This document shows, piece after piece, positions 34,611 to 43,995 of a DNA stretch of 64,000 bases; the stretch's first letter is position 1, and every line of letters begins with the position of its first letter. The notes under the pieces were generated by a model, which saw only the letters and a list, made by a program, of their open reading frames with translations, made no database searches and was not told where the DNA came from. The position numbers and the translations under genes were made by a program. Source of the DNA: Micromonospora carbonacea (GTDB taxonomy: Bacteria > Actinomycetota > Actinomycetes > Mycobacteriales > Micromonosporaceae); NCBI RefSeq assembly GCF_014205165.1, contig NZ_JACHMZ010000001.1:5934501-5998500 (forward strand), read 5' to 3'.

Positions 34611-34959
34611 GTACCCCGACCTGCCGGCCTCTGAGGTCGTCCACCGCCTCACCGCCACCGCCGTCGACAAGGGGCCGCCCGGTCGTGACGACGAGTACGG
34701 CTACGGCGTCGTCGACCTGGTCGCGGCGCTCACGGCAGACGTACCCCCGGTGGGTTTCGAGTCGGCGACGGCGGGTGCGCCGGGCGCGACCGGGCCGACC
34801 ACGGCGGCGGTCGCGGAGCCGGCCGGCGGGGACGACGGCGGGGCGACGGCGCGTGGACTGGCCACGTTGGGGGTCATCGTGGCTGCTGCGGGAGCCTGGG
34901 CGCTGGTCGCGCGACGGCGGCGGTCGAGTGACGACCCGCCACCGCGGATGAGCCGCTGA
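33796..34959 (+). CDS. Mycosin-like subtilisin protease (type VII-associated)
   Basis: 387 residues. Signal peptide (MAAGLTLALAMIGGTAPAL), then an S8 domain with Asp in VIVAVPDTGVDPHPDL, His in DNDSHGTAMAGLIAAHG, Asn in IVAAAGN and Ser in GTGTSSATAIVAGAAALV, and a C-terminal span (LATLGVIVAAAGAWALVA) plus basic tail RRRRSS. This is the mycosin (MycP) plan: an outer-face protease anchored at its C-terminus that serves type VII secretion. GTG at 33796 overlaps the upstream stop (GTGA); an ATG follows four codons later. TTA codons occur at 33820 and 34042. The last quarter returns to high GC. Confidence 0.9.
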   Translation: MNRHMAAGLTLALAMIGGTAPALTDKAEADAIPDGVNRIRSDQWHLRFLKATEAHKITQGSGVIVAVPDTGVDPHPDLERNLLPGTDISKDGDGRVDNDSHGTAMAGLIAAHGQITGVGALGIAPEAKILPIRSKQIGGKGDTEDLAISIEWASRHGADVISISAVAGASQRLQRAIRAALQADIVIVAAAGNKPFDIGVGYPASEEGVLAVGGIDMAGNIAAVSVAGSAIDITAPAVDIYSTSYEGKYSKGTGTSSATAIVAGAAALVRSKYPDLPASEVVHRLTATAVDKGPPGRDDEYGYGVVDLVAALTADVPPVGFESATAGAPGATGPTTAAVAEPAGGDDGGATARGLATLGVIVAAAGAWALVARRRRSSDDPPPRMSR

Positions 34960-34976
34960 GCCGTGAGCGGTGACGC

Positions 34977-35033
34977 CATGTCGGCGACATGGGGGTATCC
35001 CACCCGCGCTGATACCGCCATGTCGCCGACATG
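34977..35033. terminator. Large stem-loop after the mycosin gene
   Basis: 23-bp arms (34977-34999 and 35011-35033) pair at 22 positions around an 11-nt loop. Each arm itself starts with a near-palindrome CATGTCGGCGACATG, so cruciform or two smaller hairpins are also possible. Confidence 0.7.
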
Positions 35034-35072
35034 AAGTCGATCAAGGCGGCCGACATGAAGTCGGTCAAGGCG
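35025..35072. repeat. Tandem 24-bp direct repeat
   Basis: Two copies (35025-35048, 35049-35072) differing at one base, each starting GCCGACATGAAGTCG. The first overlaps the right arm of the stem-loop, so the repeat and the hairpin share the word GCCGACATG. Confidence 0.8.
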
Positions 35073-35120
35073 ATGGAGGGGGTCACGGCCAGCCAGCGGC
35101 GGCGCAGGTGAGGGAGGCGG

Positions 35121-35126
35121 TAGCGT
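35121..35126 (+). promoter_or_regulatory. -10 box, leaderless maf
   Basis: TAGCGT, 7 nt before GTG 35134; no ribosome binding site between them. Confidence 0.5.
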
Positions 35127-35133
35127 CGGCGGC

Positions 35134-35802
35134 GTGTCGAACTCGATTGCGCTCCGACTCGTGCTCGCGTCGGCGAGCCCTGCCCGCCGCAAGCTTCTCC
35201 ATGCCGCCGGCATCGAACCCGACGTGCTGGTCAGTGGGGTCGACGAGTCACAGGTGGTCAGCGAACGGGCCGAGGAGCTGTGCCTGGAGCTGGCCCGCCT
35301 GAAGGCACAGGCGGTCGTCGGCCGGCTGCGGCCCACCGCCGACGAGCGGACGCTGGTGCTCGGCTGCGACTCGGTGCTCGCCTTCGACGGCGAGATCCTC
35401 GGCAAGCCCGCCGACGAGGCCGACGCGACGCGGCGTTGGGAGCGGATGCGGGGGCGCAGCGGGGTGCTGCACACCGGGCACTGCCTGATCGACGTCATCC
35501 ACGAGACGCGCGCCGAGGCGGTCGCTTCGACCACCGTGCGGTTCGCCGAGGTCAGCGACGACGAGATCGCGGCGTACGTCGCGACGGGCGAGCCGCTCGC
35601 GGTGGCCGGCGCGTTCACCATCGACGGGTTGGGCGGGGCGTTCCTGGAGGGGATCGACGGCGATCCGGGCACGGTGGTCGGGCTCTCCCTGCCGCTGCTG
35701 CGTCGTCTTCTCGGTGAGCTGGACCTGCGGATCATCGACCTGTGGACGAAGGTCGCGCCGGGCGGCCAGGAGGTCGAGGCGCTGGGTACGGTCCGGTCAT
35801 GA
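35134..35802 (+). CDS. maf: Maf nucleoside triphosphate pyrophosphatase
   Basis: 222 residues. It hydrolyses non-canonical or excess dTTP/UTP-type nucleotides to the monophosphate, a house-cleaning role. Seen: RLVLASASPARRKLLHAAGI at the N-terminus (family SxSPRR motif), LGCDSVLAFDGEILGKP (catalytic Asp region) and GAFTIDGLGGAFLEGIDGDP near the end. Its position between accE and accA matches actinobacterial synteny. The stop overlaps the next start (ATGA). Confidence 0.94.
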   Translation: MSNSIALRLVLASASPARRKLLHAAGIEPDVLVSGVDESQVVSERAEELCLELARLKAQAVVGRLRPTADERTLVLGCDSVLAFDGEILGKPADEADATRRWERMRGRSGVLHTGHCLIDVIHETRAEAVASTTVRFAEVSDDEIAAYVATGEPLAVAGAFTIDGLGGAFLEGIDGDPGTVVGLSLPLLRRLLGELDLRIIDLWTKVAPGGQEVEALGTVRS

Positions 35803-36452
35803 CGACGAAGTCGCTGCCGCTGACCCCGGAACTGCACGCGTACGTGGTGGCCCACGGATCGGCCCCGGACGAGGTGATGCGGGACCTGGTCGAGGAGACC
35901 CTCGCCGCGCTGCCCGCCGAGGCGAGGATGCAGGTGGCCCCCGAGCAGGCCGCGTTCCTGACGTTCCTCACCCGGTTGGTGGGGGCGCGGCGGGCGGTGG
36001 AGGTGGGCACCTTCACCGGCATGTCCTCGCTGGCGATCGCGCGGGGGCTGGCCGAGGGCGGGCGGTTGACCTGCTTCGACATCTCGGCGGAGTACACGGA
36101 CGTGGCGCGGCGGTACTGGGCGCGGGCCGGGGTCGACGACCGGATCGAGCTGCGGATCGGGCCAGCCGGGGACACGCTGCGCGAGTTGCCGCACGAGCGG
36201 CACCTGGACTTCGCGTTCATCGACGCGGACAAGGTCGGCTACCCGGTCTACTGGGCGGAGCTGGTGCCGCGCATGCGCCCGGGCGGCGTCGTCGCGGTGG
36301 ACAACACGCTGCGCGGTGGTCGGGTGCTCGCCCCGAGCAACGCCGACGACCGGGCCGTCGCCGCGTTCAACGACGAGGTGATGGCCGACGTCCGGGTGGA
36401 ACCGGTGCTGCTGCCGATCGCCGACGGGCTGACCCTGGCCCGGGTGCGCTGA
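35799..36452 (+). CDS. Class I SAM O-methyltransferase
   Basis: 217 residues of the catechol/caffeoyl-CoA O-methyltransferase type (Methyltransf_3). Seen: SAM motif I VEVGTFTGMSSLAIARGLAE, GRLTCFDISAEYTDVARRYW, the metal-binding DFAFIDADKVGYPVYW, and VAVDNTLRGGRV. It methylates a hydroxyl of a small molecule with Mg2+ help; substrate unknown. ATG overlaps the maf stop by four bases. A very strong stem-loop follows. Confidence 0.92.
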   Translation: MTTKSLPLTPELHAYVVAHGSAPDEVMRDLVEETLAALPAEARMQVAPEQAAFLTFLTRLVGARRAVEVGTFTGMSSLAIARGLAEGGRLTCFDISAEYTDVARRYWARAGVDDRIELRIGPAGDTLRELPHERHLDFAFIDADKVGYPVYWAELVPRMRPGGVVAVDNTLRGGRVLAPSNADDRAVAAFNDEVMADVRVEPVLLPIADGLTLARVR

Positions 36453-36496
36453 CGGGCGGGCTTCCGCCCGAACGCTCACCCGCACGGGCGCTGGGC

Positions 36497-36537
36497 TGCC
36501 CCGCCGCGCCCCGATCACGGTGGGGCGCGGCGGGGCA
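36497..36537. terminator. Perfect 16-bp stem-loop between convergent genes
   Basis: TGCCCCGCCGCGCCCC and its exact complement around a 9-nt loop, 44 nt after the methyltransferase stop; serves at least the plus strand. Confidence 0.85.
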
Positions 36538-36541
36538 GGCT

Positions 36542-36593
36542 GTTTGGAGGGGGCCCCTCCTATACCGAAAGCGTTAACAAGGGGCCCTTCCTT
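36542..36593 (-). repeat. Dispersed 3'-end hairpin element, copy E
   Basis: Minus strand: AAGGAAGGGCCCCTTG, core TTAACGCTTTCGGTATAG, arm 2 GAGGGGCCCCCTCC (subtype II). It starts 18 bases after the ABC permease stop, the widest gap of the seven copies. Confidence 0.85.
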
Positions 36594-36611
36594 GCACCGC
36601 GGGCGCGCGGC

Positions 36612-37367
36612 TCAGCGGACGCTGCGGGCGAACTGGCGGGCGGCCCAGGCGACGCCGGCGGCGGCCAGCACCGCGATGATGCCGAGGCCCTGCCAGACCT
36701 TGTCGTTGCCGAGGTCGCCGGCGAACAGGGCCCGGGTGCCGTCGACGGCCCAGGAGAACGGGTTCCACTCGGCGATGCCCTGGAGCCAGCCGGGGGCGAA
36801 GGTGAGCGGCAGCAGGATGCCGGAGAGCAGCAGCACCGGCTGGGCGACGGTGTTCATCAGCGGGGCGAGCGCGTCCTCGCTCTTGACCTTGAGCGCGACG
36901 CCGTAGGAGACGGCCGAGGTCATCAGCGCGATGAGGGCGAGCATCAGGTACGCCAGCAGCAGGTCGCCGATGAACACGCGCAGCTCGAACAGGAGCGCGA
37001 GCACGGTGATGATGACGGCCTGGGCGAGCAGGGACACGACGTCGCGCAGGGACCGGCCGAGCAGCAGCGCGAGCCGGCTGACCGGGGTGACCCGGGACCG
37101 TTCGATGACCCCGGCGCGCAGCTCGGCGATCAGGCCGAAGCCCTGGAAGAGGCCGCCGAAGATGGCCAGCAGGACCAGCAGGCCGGGCACGAAGATCTTG
37201 TACGCCTCGGCCTGGGTCGGCGCGTTCAGCGCCGGCTTGAGCAGCGGGGCGAAGAGGAGCAGGTACATCACCGGCTGGAAGACTCCGACGAAGACCCAGA
37301 CCGGGTTGCGGAGCAGGAGCCGCGTCTGGCGTTGGAAGACGAGCCAGGTGTCGCGGGCGAACTTCAT
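36612..37367 (-). CDS. ABC-2 type exporter permease
   Basis: 251 residues, six spans, DrrB-like. Seen: RNPVWVFVGVFQPVMYLLLF in the first span, the cytoplasmic ERSRVTPVSRLALLLGRSLR coupling helix, and the conserved SGILLPLTFAPGWLQGIAEW and NPFSWAVDGTRALFAGD. It pairs with the ATPase 17 bp upstream to export a drug or lipid. ATG at 37367 has GGAG 8 nt upstream. Followed by repeat copy E. Confidence 0.92.
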   Translation of the reverse strand: MKFARDTWLVFQRQTRLLLRNPVWVFVGVFQPVMYLLLFAPLLKPALNAPTQAEAYKIFVPGLLVLLAIFGGLFQGFGLIAELRAGVIERSRVTPVSRLALLLGRSLRDVVSLLAQAVIITVLALLFELRVFIGDLLLAYLMLALIALMTSAVSYGVALKVKSEDALAPLMNTVAQPVLLLSGILLPLTFAPGWLQGIAEWNPFSWAVDGTRALFAGDLGNDKVWQGLGIIAVLAAAGVAWAARQFARSVR

Positions 37368-37384
37368 GATCGACTCCGGGGAGG

Positions 37385-38344
37385 TCAGGACTCGCGCAGC
37401 GAGCGGCCGGTCTTGGTGAGGAAGACGTCGTCGAGGCTGGGGCGGTGCAGCTCGATGGAGTTGAGCGCGACGCCGGCGTGGTCGAGTCGGCGCAGGACCT
37501 GCGGAATGGCGGTCGCCCCCTCGTCGACGGTCAGCCGCAGGCCGCCGCCGTCGACGGTCTCCAGCTTGACGATGTACGGCTCGACGTCGAGCAGTTGGGC
37601 GGCCTGCGGGGTGGCGGCGACGTCGAGCCCGACGAGCAGCACCTCGCCGGAGATCTCGTGCTTCAGGCCCGTCGGGGTGCCCTCGGCGACCACCTCGCCG
37701 TGGTCCATGATCGCGATCCGGTCGCAGAGCGCGTCGGCCTCGTCGAGGTAGTGCGTGGTGATGAAGACGGTCATCCCCTCGGCGCGCAGCCGGCGGATCT
37801 CGTCCCACATGTAGGCGCGGCTCTGCGGGTCGAGGCCGGTGGTCGGCTCGTCGAGAAAGACGATGCGCGGGTCGTGGATGATGCCGAGGGCGATCTCGAC
37901 GCGGCGGCGCTGGCCGCCGGAGTAGGTCTTGCACTTGCGGTCGGCGTACTCGGTGAGCTGGAAGGCGGCGAGGGCGCGTTCGGCGCGGCGGCGGGCGTCG
38001 GCCTTGCCGATGCCGTACATCCGGGCGTGCAGGACCAGTTCCTCGCGGGCGGTGGAGTCGTCCCAGGTGCTGCCGCCCTGGGCGACGTAGCCGATCCGGC
38101 GGCGCACCTCGGCGGGGTCGCGCAGCAGGTCGGCCCCGGCGATGGTGGCCTGGCCGCCGTCGGGGGCGATGAGGGTGGCCAGCATCCGCAGGGTGGTGGT
38201 CTTGCCGGCGCCGTTCGGGCCGAGGAACCCGAAGATCTCCCCCTCGGCGACGTCCAGGTCGACGCCGCGGACGGCGTCGACGGTCTTGTGCTGTCGACCG
38301 GCACGGGAGCGGAACGACTTCCGCAGCCCTCTGGTCTCGATCAT
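37385..38344 (-). CDS. ABC-2 exporter ATP-binding protein (DrrA-type)
   Basis: 319 residues. Seen: Walker A LGPNGAGKTTTLRMLATLI, Q-loop YVAQGGSTWDD, signature YSGGQRRRVEIALG, Walker B IVFLDEPTTGLD, and H-loop VFITTHYLDEADAL; the C-terminal DUF4162-like domain (RPSLDDVFLTKTGRSL) is typical of DrrA. Energises the permease next door. ATG at 38344 has AGGAG upstream. Its promoter region ends in a perfect 18-bp palindrome at 38452-38469, the likely PadR operator. Confidence 0.95.
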   Translation of the reverse strand: MIETRGLRKSFRSRAGRQHKTVDAVRGVDLDVAEGEIFGFLGPNGAGKTTTLRMLATLIAPDGGQATIAGADLLRDPAEVRRRIGYVAQGGSTWDDSTAREELVLHARMYGIGKADARRRAERALAAFQLTEYADRKCKTYSGGQRRRVEIALGIIHDPRIVFLDEPTTGLDPQSRAYMWDEIRRLRAEGMTVFITTHYLDEADALCDRIAIMDHGEVVAEGTPTGLKHEISGEVLLVGLDVAATPQAAQLLDVEPYIVKLETVDGGGLRLTVDEGATAIPQVLRRLDHAGVALNSIELHRPSLDDVFLTKTGRSLRES

Positions 38345-38451
38345 CTTTGCTCCTGGTCGTCCTTGGCCGGACGGGCCGGCTTCCCCCCGGGGACGCCACG
38401 CCACACGGGTGACCCCGACACTCCCGGCGAGGCTAACGCGATATAGCTTTT

Positions 38452-38469
38452 ATAGTCAACTTTGACTAT
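38452..38469. promoter_or_regulatory. Probable PadR operator before the ABC exporter
   Basis: ATAGTCAACTTTGACTAT, a perfect palindrome (8-bp arms, 2-bp centre). The padR stop codon lies inside it. A degenerate copy lies in the padR promoter (39090-39107). Confidence 0.75.
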
Positions 38470-39077
38470 CGCGGCTCGTCCGCTCCCTCCCCGAGGTGCC
38501 AGTCGTCCCGTCCGGCCAGCCCCTCCGGCAGGTACGGCACGCCGGCCTCGATCCGGTCGGCGACCCGCTCGCACCAGTCCGCCTCGGCCTCGCCCTTGGC
38601 GATCCACAGCTCGTACGTCCAGCTCACGCCCGCCGGCTTGGAGTCGCGGATCCAGGCCGACGCCATCGAGGCGCGCATGCTCTCCACGCCGGCCCGCAGC
38701 ACCTGCCCCCGACTGCGCAGCGCGGCCGCCGCCTCCGGCCTGGGCAGCGCCGGCAGGAACGCGAACGCCGCCATGAACGGGTCGTTCGTCTGATGATTGC
38801 CCCACCACAGGTCGCGCAGCAGGGTCTCGAACTCGTCGACCCCCTTCGGGGTGATCTCGTACGTCGTCCGGGCCGGCCGGACGCCGACCTGCTCGGTGGC
38901 GACCTCGCGCAGCAGTCCCTCCTCGCCGAGCTTGCGCAGCGCGTGGTAGATCGAGCCGGGCTGCACGTTGGCCCACTTGTCGGCGCCCCAACTGAGCAGC
39001 TCGCGGCGGACGTCGTAGCCGTGCACCGGCTGCATCCACTTGACCAGGCCGAGAATCATCATCCGAGTGGCAGACAC
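38466..39077 (-). CDS. PadR-family transcriptional regulator
   Basis: 203 residues. Winged-helix N-terminus: MMILGLVKWMQPVHGYDVRR, WANVQPGSIYHALRKLGEEG and RTTYEITPKGVDEFETLL are standard PadR/Vir motifs. The C-terminal half (FMAAFAFLPALPRPEAAAAL onward) is the helical dimerisation domain. It presumably represses the exporter and itself through the ATAGTCAA/TTGACTAT sites. GTG at 39077, with TACGCT 6 nt upstream, fits a leaderless message. Confidence 0.92.
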   Translation of the reverse strand: MSATRMMILGLVKWMQPVHGYDVRRELLSWGADKWANVQPGSIYHALRKLGEEGLLREVATEQVGVRPARTTYEITPKGVDEFETLLRDLWWGNHQTNDPFMAAFAFLPALPRPEAAAALRSRGQVLRAGVESMRASMASAWIRDSKPAGVSWTYELWIAKGEAEADWCERVADRIEAGVPYLPEGLAGRDDWHLGEGADEPR

Positions 39078-39083
39078 CGGAAA

Positions 39084-39089
39084 AGCGTA
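39084..39089 (-). promoter_or_regulatory. -10 box, leaderless padR
   Basis: TACGCT on the minus strand, 6 nt before GTG 39077; overlapped on its upstream side by the operator-like site. Confidence 0.5.
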
Positions 39090-39107
39090 TTAGGCAAGTT
39101 TGACTAT
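39090..39107. promoter_or_regulatory. Probable PadR operator at its own promoter
   Basis: TTAGGCAAGTTTGACTAT keeps one perfect half (TTGACTAT) and 6 of 8 bases in the other, directly upstream of the padR -10 box, so binding would block transcription. Confidence 0.6.
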
Positions 39108-39207
39108 GGGCGGCGGGACAGTGCCGCATCCCACACTGAGCGATCGTTAGGGCCGCGACCTCGGCCGATAAACTCCCCGTCAGTAACATCCCGGGAGGAG
39201 CCACCAG

Positions 39208-40959
39208 GTGCGCAAGGTACTCATCGCCAACCGAGGCGAGATCGCCGTCCGCGTCATCCGCGCCTGCCGCGACGCCGGCCTGGGCAGCGTCGCCGTCTAC
39301 GCCGACTCCGACCGGGACGCGCTGCACGCCACCCTGGCCGACGAGGCGTACGCCCTGGGCGGCGACACCGCCGCCGAGACGTACCTGCGGATCGACAAGC
39401 TGATCGCCATCGCCGCGCAGGCCGGCGCGGACGCCGTCCACCCCGGGTACGGCTTCCTCTCCGAGAACGCCGACTTCGCCCAGGCCGTCCTCGACGCGGG
39501 CCTGACCTGGATCGGCCCGACCCCGCAGGCGATCCGCGACCTCGGCGACAAGGTCACCGCCCGGCACATCGCCCAGCGGGCCGGCGCGCCCCTGGTCCCC
39601 GGCACCCCGGACCCGGTCGCCGGCCACGACGAGGTGACCGCGTTCGCGGTCGAGCACGGCCTGCCCGTGGCCATCAAGGCCGCCTTCGGCGGCGGCGGTC
39701 GCGGCCTCAAGGTGGCCCGCACCCTGGAGGAGATCCCGCACCTGTTCGAGTCGGCCACCCGCGAGGCGGTCGCCGCGTTCGGCCGGGGCGAGTGCTTCGT
39801 CGAGCGGTACCTCGACCAGCCCCGGCACGTCGAGGCGCAGGTCCTCGCCGACCAGCACGGCAACGTGATCGTCGTCGGCACCCGGGACTGCTCGCTCCAG
39901 CGCCGGCACCAGAAGCTCGTCGAGGAGGCGCCCGCGCCGTTCCTCACCGACGCCCAGCGCGCCCAGATCCACGACAGCGCCAAGGCGATCTGCCGGGAGG
40001 CCGGCTACCACGGCGCGGGCACGGTGGAATACCTGGTCGGCGCGGACGGCACGATCTCCTTCCTGGAGGTCAACACCCGCCTCCAGGTCGAGCACCCGGT
40101 CACCGAGGAGACCGCCGGCATCGACCTGGTCCGCGAGCAGTTCCGCATCGCCGACGGCGAGCGGCTGCGGCTGACCGAGGACCCGACGCCGCGCGGGCAC
40201 GCCATCGAGTTCCGGATCAACGGCGAGGACCCGGGCCGCAACTTCCTGCCCGCACCCGGCACGGTCACCGCACTGCGGCTGCCCACCGGCCCCGGCGTCC
40301 GGGTGGACGCCGGCATCTCGGCCGGCGACGTGATCGGCGGCAACTTCGACTCGCTGTTGGCCAAGGTGATCGTGACCGGCGAGACCCGCACCGAGGCCCT
40401 GGAGCGGGCCCGGCGGGCGCTGGACGAGATGGTCGTCGAGGGGATGGCCACGGCGCTGCCGTTCCACCGCCTCGTGGTCCGCGACCCCGCGTTCACCGCC
40501 GCGCCGTTCACCGTGCACACCCGGTGGATCGAGACCGAGTTCGACAACACCGTGCCGCCGTTCACCGCCGTCGCCGGCCCCGCCGAGGGCCCGGCCGAAC
40601 GCGAGACGGTCGTGGTCGAGGTGGGCGGCAAGCGGCTGGAGGTGACGCTGCCCGCCGGCCTCGGCGCGGGCACGGTCGCCGCCGCGCCCGCCGCGCGGAA
40701 GGCGGCCCGCCGGGTCGGCGGGGCCAAGGCCGGCGCGGCGGTCGACGGCGACGCGCTCACCTCGCCGATGCAGGGCACGATCGTGAAGATCGCCGTCGCC
40801 GACGGGGACACCGTCGCCGAGGGCGACCTGGTCGTCGTGCTGGAGGCGATGAAGATGGAGCAGCCGCTGCACGCGCACAAGGCGGGCACGGTCAGCGGGC
40901 TGTCCGCCGAGGTCGGCGCGGTCATCACCGCCGGCGCCCCCATCTGCACGATCGCCTGA
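39208..40959 (+). CDS. accA: Acyl-CoA carboxylase alpha: biotin carboxylase + BCCP
   Basis: 583 residues. The biotin carboxylase domain (1-450) shows [36 protein letters not shown], the glycine loop [14 protein letters not shown], and [17 protein letters not shown] short linker leads to the biotinyl domain, [13 protein letters not shown] and [17 protein letters not shown], with the biotin lysine in AMKME. It carboxylates biotin with bicarbonate and ATP for AccD. GTG at 39208 has GGGAGGAG upstream. Position matches accA3 of M. tuberculosis. Confidence 0.96.
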   Translation: MRKVLIANRGEIAVRVIRACRDAGLGSVAVYADSDRDALHATLADEAYALGGDTAAETYLRIDKLIAIAAQAGADAVHPGYGFLSENADFAQAVLDAGLTWIGPTPQAIRDLGDKVTARHIAQRAGAPLVPGTPDPVAGHDEVTAFAVEHGLPVAIKAAFGGGGRGLKVARTLEEIPHLFESATREAVAAFGRGECFVERYLDQPRHVEAQVLADQHGNVIVVGTRDCSLQRRHQKLVEEAPAPFLTDAQRAQIHDSAKAICREAGYHGAGTVEYLVGADGTISFLEVNTRLQVEHPVTEETAGIDLVREQFRIADGERLRLTEDPTPRGHAIEFRINGEDPGRNFLPAPGTVTALRLPTGPGVRVDAGISAGDVIGGNFDSLLAKVIVTGETRTEALERARRALDEMVVEGMATALPFHRLVVRDPAFTAAPFTVHTRWIETEFDNTVPPFTAVAGPAEGPAERETVVVEVGGKRLEVTLPAGLGAGTVAAAPAARKAARRVGGAKAGAAVDGDALTSPMQGTIVKIAVADGDTVAEGDLVVVLEAMKMEQPLHAHKAGTVSGLSAEVGAVITAGAPICTIA

Positions 40960-40964
40960 GGCGT

Positions 40965-42579
<1,615 letters not shown>

Positions 42580-42641
42580 CCCGCGTTCCTTCCGCCCGCG
42601 TGCCCGATCGATTACTTGGCGAGCAGACTGTTGCCGGATGC

Positions 42642-42647
42642 TAACTT
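42642..42647 (+). promoter_or_regulatory. -10 box, leaderless MarR gene
   Basis: TAACTT, 6 nt before ATG 42654; no ribosome binding site. Confidence 0.5.
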
Positions 42648-42653
42648 TTACCC

Positions 42654-43274
42654 ATGGAGCACGTTTCGCCCGCCTTGCCGGCGGGCGCTGGCGTGCCGGG
42701 GGCCCCGGCGAGCCCGGCGGACGGCGCGACGCCGGGCAACGGGGCTGCGGACCGGCAGCCGGTGGACGGTGGGACGCCGGGCAACGGGGCTGCGGGCCCG
42801 CAGGCGGCGGACAGCGAGACGGTGGCGGCCCTGCGCGACGTGCTCCGGGTCGCCGGGGACATCCGCGCCGCGCTGGGCCGGCGGCTGGGCGTCGGGGCGA
42901 CCGACGCCGCCGCGATCGACCACCTCGTCGCCAGCACGGAGCCGCTCGGCCCCGTGGAGCTGGGCAACCGGCTGGGCATCCGGTCGGCGTCGGCGACCAC
43001 CCTGGTCGACCGGCTGGTGCAGGCCGGGCACGTGGCGCGCGCCCCGCATCCGCGCGACCGGCGGAGGCTGTGTCTCCAGGTGACCGACCACGCCGCCGCG
43101 CAGGTGGTCGAGGCGCTGCGGCCGATGCTCGCCGGGGTGGAGCGGGCGGTCGATCGGCTCTCCCCGGAGCAGGCGGCGGCGACCGCCGCGTTCCTGCGGG
43201 AGACGGCCGAGGTGATGCGCGAGTACGCCGACGGCACCCCGGCCGAGCCGACGCAGCGCCGCGCTCCGCGCTGA
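42654..43274 (+). CDS. MarR-family regulator with low-complexity N-terminus
   Basis: 206 residues. The first 55 are Ala/Gly/Pro-rich and include TPGNGAA twice, from a 22-bp direct DNA repeat. The winged-helix domain follows: LRVAGDIRAALGRRLGVGAT, LGPVELGNRLGIRSASATTL, DRLVQAGHVARAPHPRDRRR, typical MarR recognition helix and wing. No ligand is predictable. Probable leaderless ATG at 42654. Convergent with the TetR gene 43354-43911; it has no obvious target gene beside it. Confidence 0.87.
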   Translation: MEHVSPALPAGAGVPGAPASPADGATPGNGAADRQPVDGGTPGNGAAGPQAADSETVAALRDVLRVAGDIRAALGRRLGVGATDAAAIDHLVASTEPLGPVELGNRLGIRSASATTLVDRLVQAGHVARAPHPRDRRRLCLQVTDHAAAQVVEALRPMLAGVERAVDRLSPEQAAATAAFLRETAEVMREYADGTPAEPTQRRAPR

Positions 43275-43353
43275 GCCGGGGCACCGGCACGCTCTGCGCC
43301 GGGCCGACGTCAGCGAAGGAGCCGACGTCAACCGACGAGCCACCGGGCCGGCG

Positions 43354-43911
43354 TCAGTCGAAGAGGCGGCGGATGACCGTGCGGGCGGCGGCTTCCGGGT
43401 CCGGGCCGGTGCGGGGCGGCAGCGCGCCGGCCAGCCAGAGGGTCGCGAATCCGTGCACGATCGACCAGGCGGCGAGGGCGTCCGAGTCCTGGTCCGGGGC
43501 GGTGGCGTCGCGCGGGAGTGCGGCCACGCCGGCCCGCAGCGCCGCGCCGGCCCGCTCGCGGGCGGCGGCCACCTCGGGGTCGTCGTGCCGGTAGAGCTCC
43601 GGGCGGAACATCACCTCGAAGTGGGCCCGGTGCCCGACCGCGAAGCGGACGTACGCGACGCCGGCGTCGAGCAGGTCGCCGGCCCCGCGTAGCGCTGCGG
43701 CCAGCAGGTCGAAGCCCTCGACGGCGAGCGCGGTGAGCAGCCCCGCCTTGTCGCCGAAGTGGTGGGCGGGGGCGGCGTGCGAGACCCCGGCCCGGCGGGC
43801 CAGGTCGCGCAGGCTCAGGGCCGCCGGCCCGGCCTCGGTGATCGCCTCGACGGCGGCGGCGAGCAGGGTGCGGCGCAGGTCACCGTGATGGTAGCCACGG
43901 GGTCCGGTCAT
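43354..43911 (-). CDS. TetR-family regulator of the DoxX gene
   Basis: 185 residues. HTH at the N-terminus: GYHHGDLRRTLLAAAVEAIT, LSLRDLARRAGVSHAAPAHH, FGDKAGLLTALAVEG. The C-terminal WHG-type ligand domain includes FEVMFRPELYRHDDPE and AAWSIVHGFATLWLAGAL. ATG at 43911. Divergent from a DoxX-family gene; a perfect palindrome CTTGTCATTGACAAG and a weaker copy lie between them, so autoregulation and control of doxX are likely. Confidence 0.93.
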   Translation of the reverse strand: MTGPRGYHHGDLRRTLLAAAVEAITEAGPAALSLRDLARRAGVSHAAPAHHFGDKAGLLTALAVEGFDLLAAALRGAGDLLDAGVAYVRFAVGHRAHFEVMFRPELYRHDDPEVAAARERAGAALRAGVAALPRDATAPDQDSDALAAWSIVHGFATLWLAGALPPRTGPDPEAAARTVIRRLFD

Positions 43912-43924
43912 GGGCGAAGCCTAA

Positions 43925-43939
43925 CTTGTCATTGACAAG
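43925..43939. promoter_or_regulatory. Probable TetR operator, primary
   Basis: CTTGTCATTGACAAG, a perfect palindrome with 7-bp arms, 13 bp before the TetR start codon. Confidence 0.75.
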
Positions 43940-43958
43940 ATAGCGAGCCCGGCGCAAT

Positions 43959-43973
43959 CTAGTCAGCGACAAG
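43959..43973. promoter_or_regulatory. Probable TetR operator, secondary
   Basis: CTAGTCAGCGACAAG, a degenerate relative of 43925-43939 (12 of 15 identical), 34 bp away and 22 bp before the DoxX start. Confidence 0.5.
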
Positions 43974-43995
43974 TTCCCCTGACCGAGGAGGCCTC

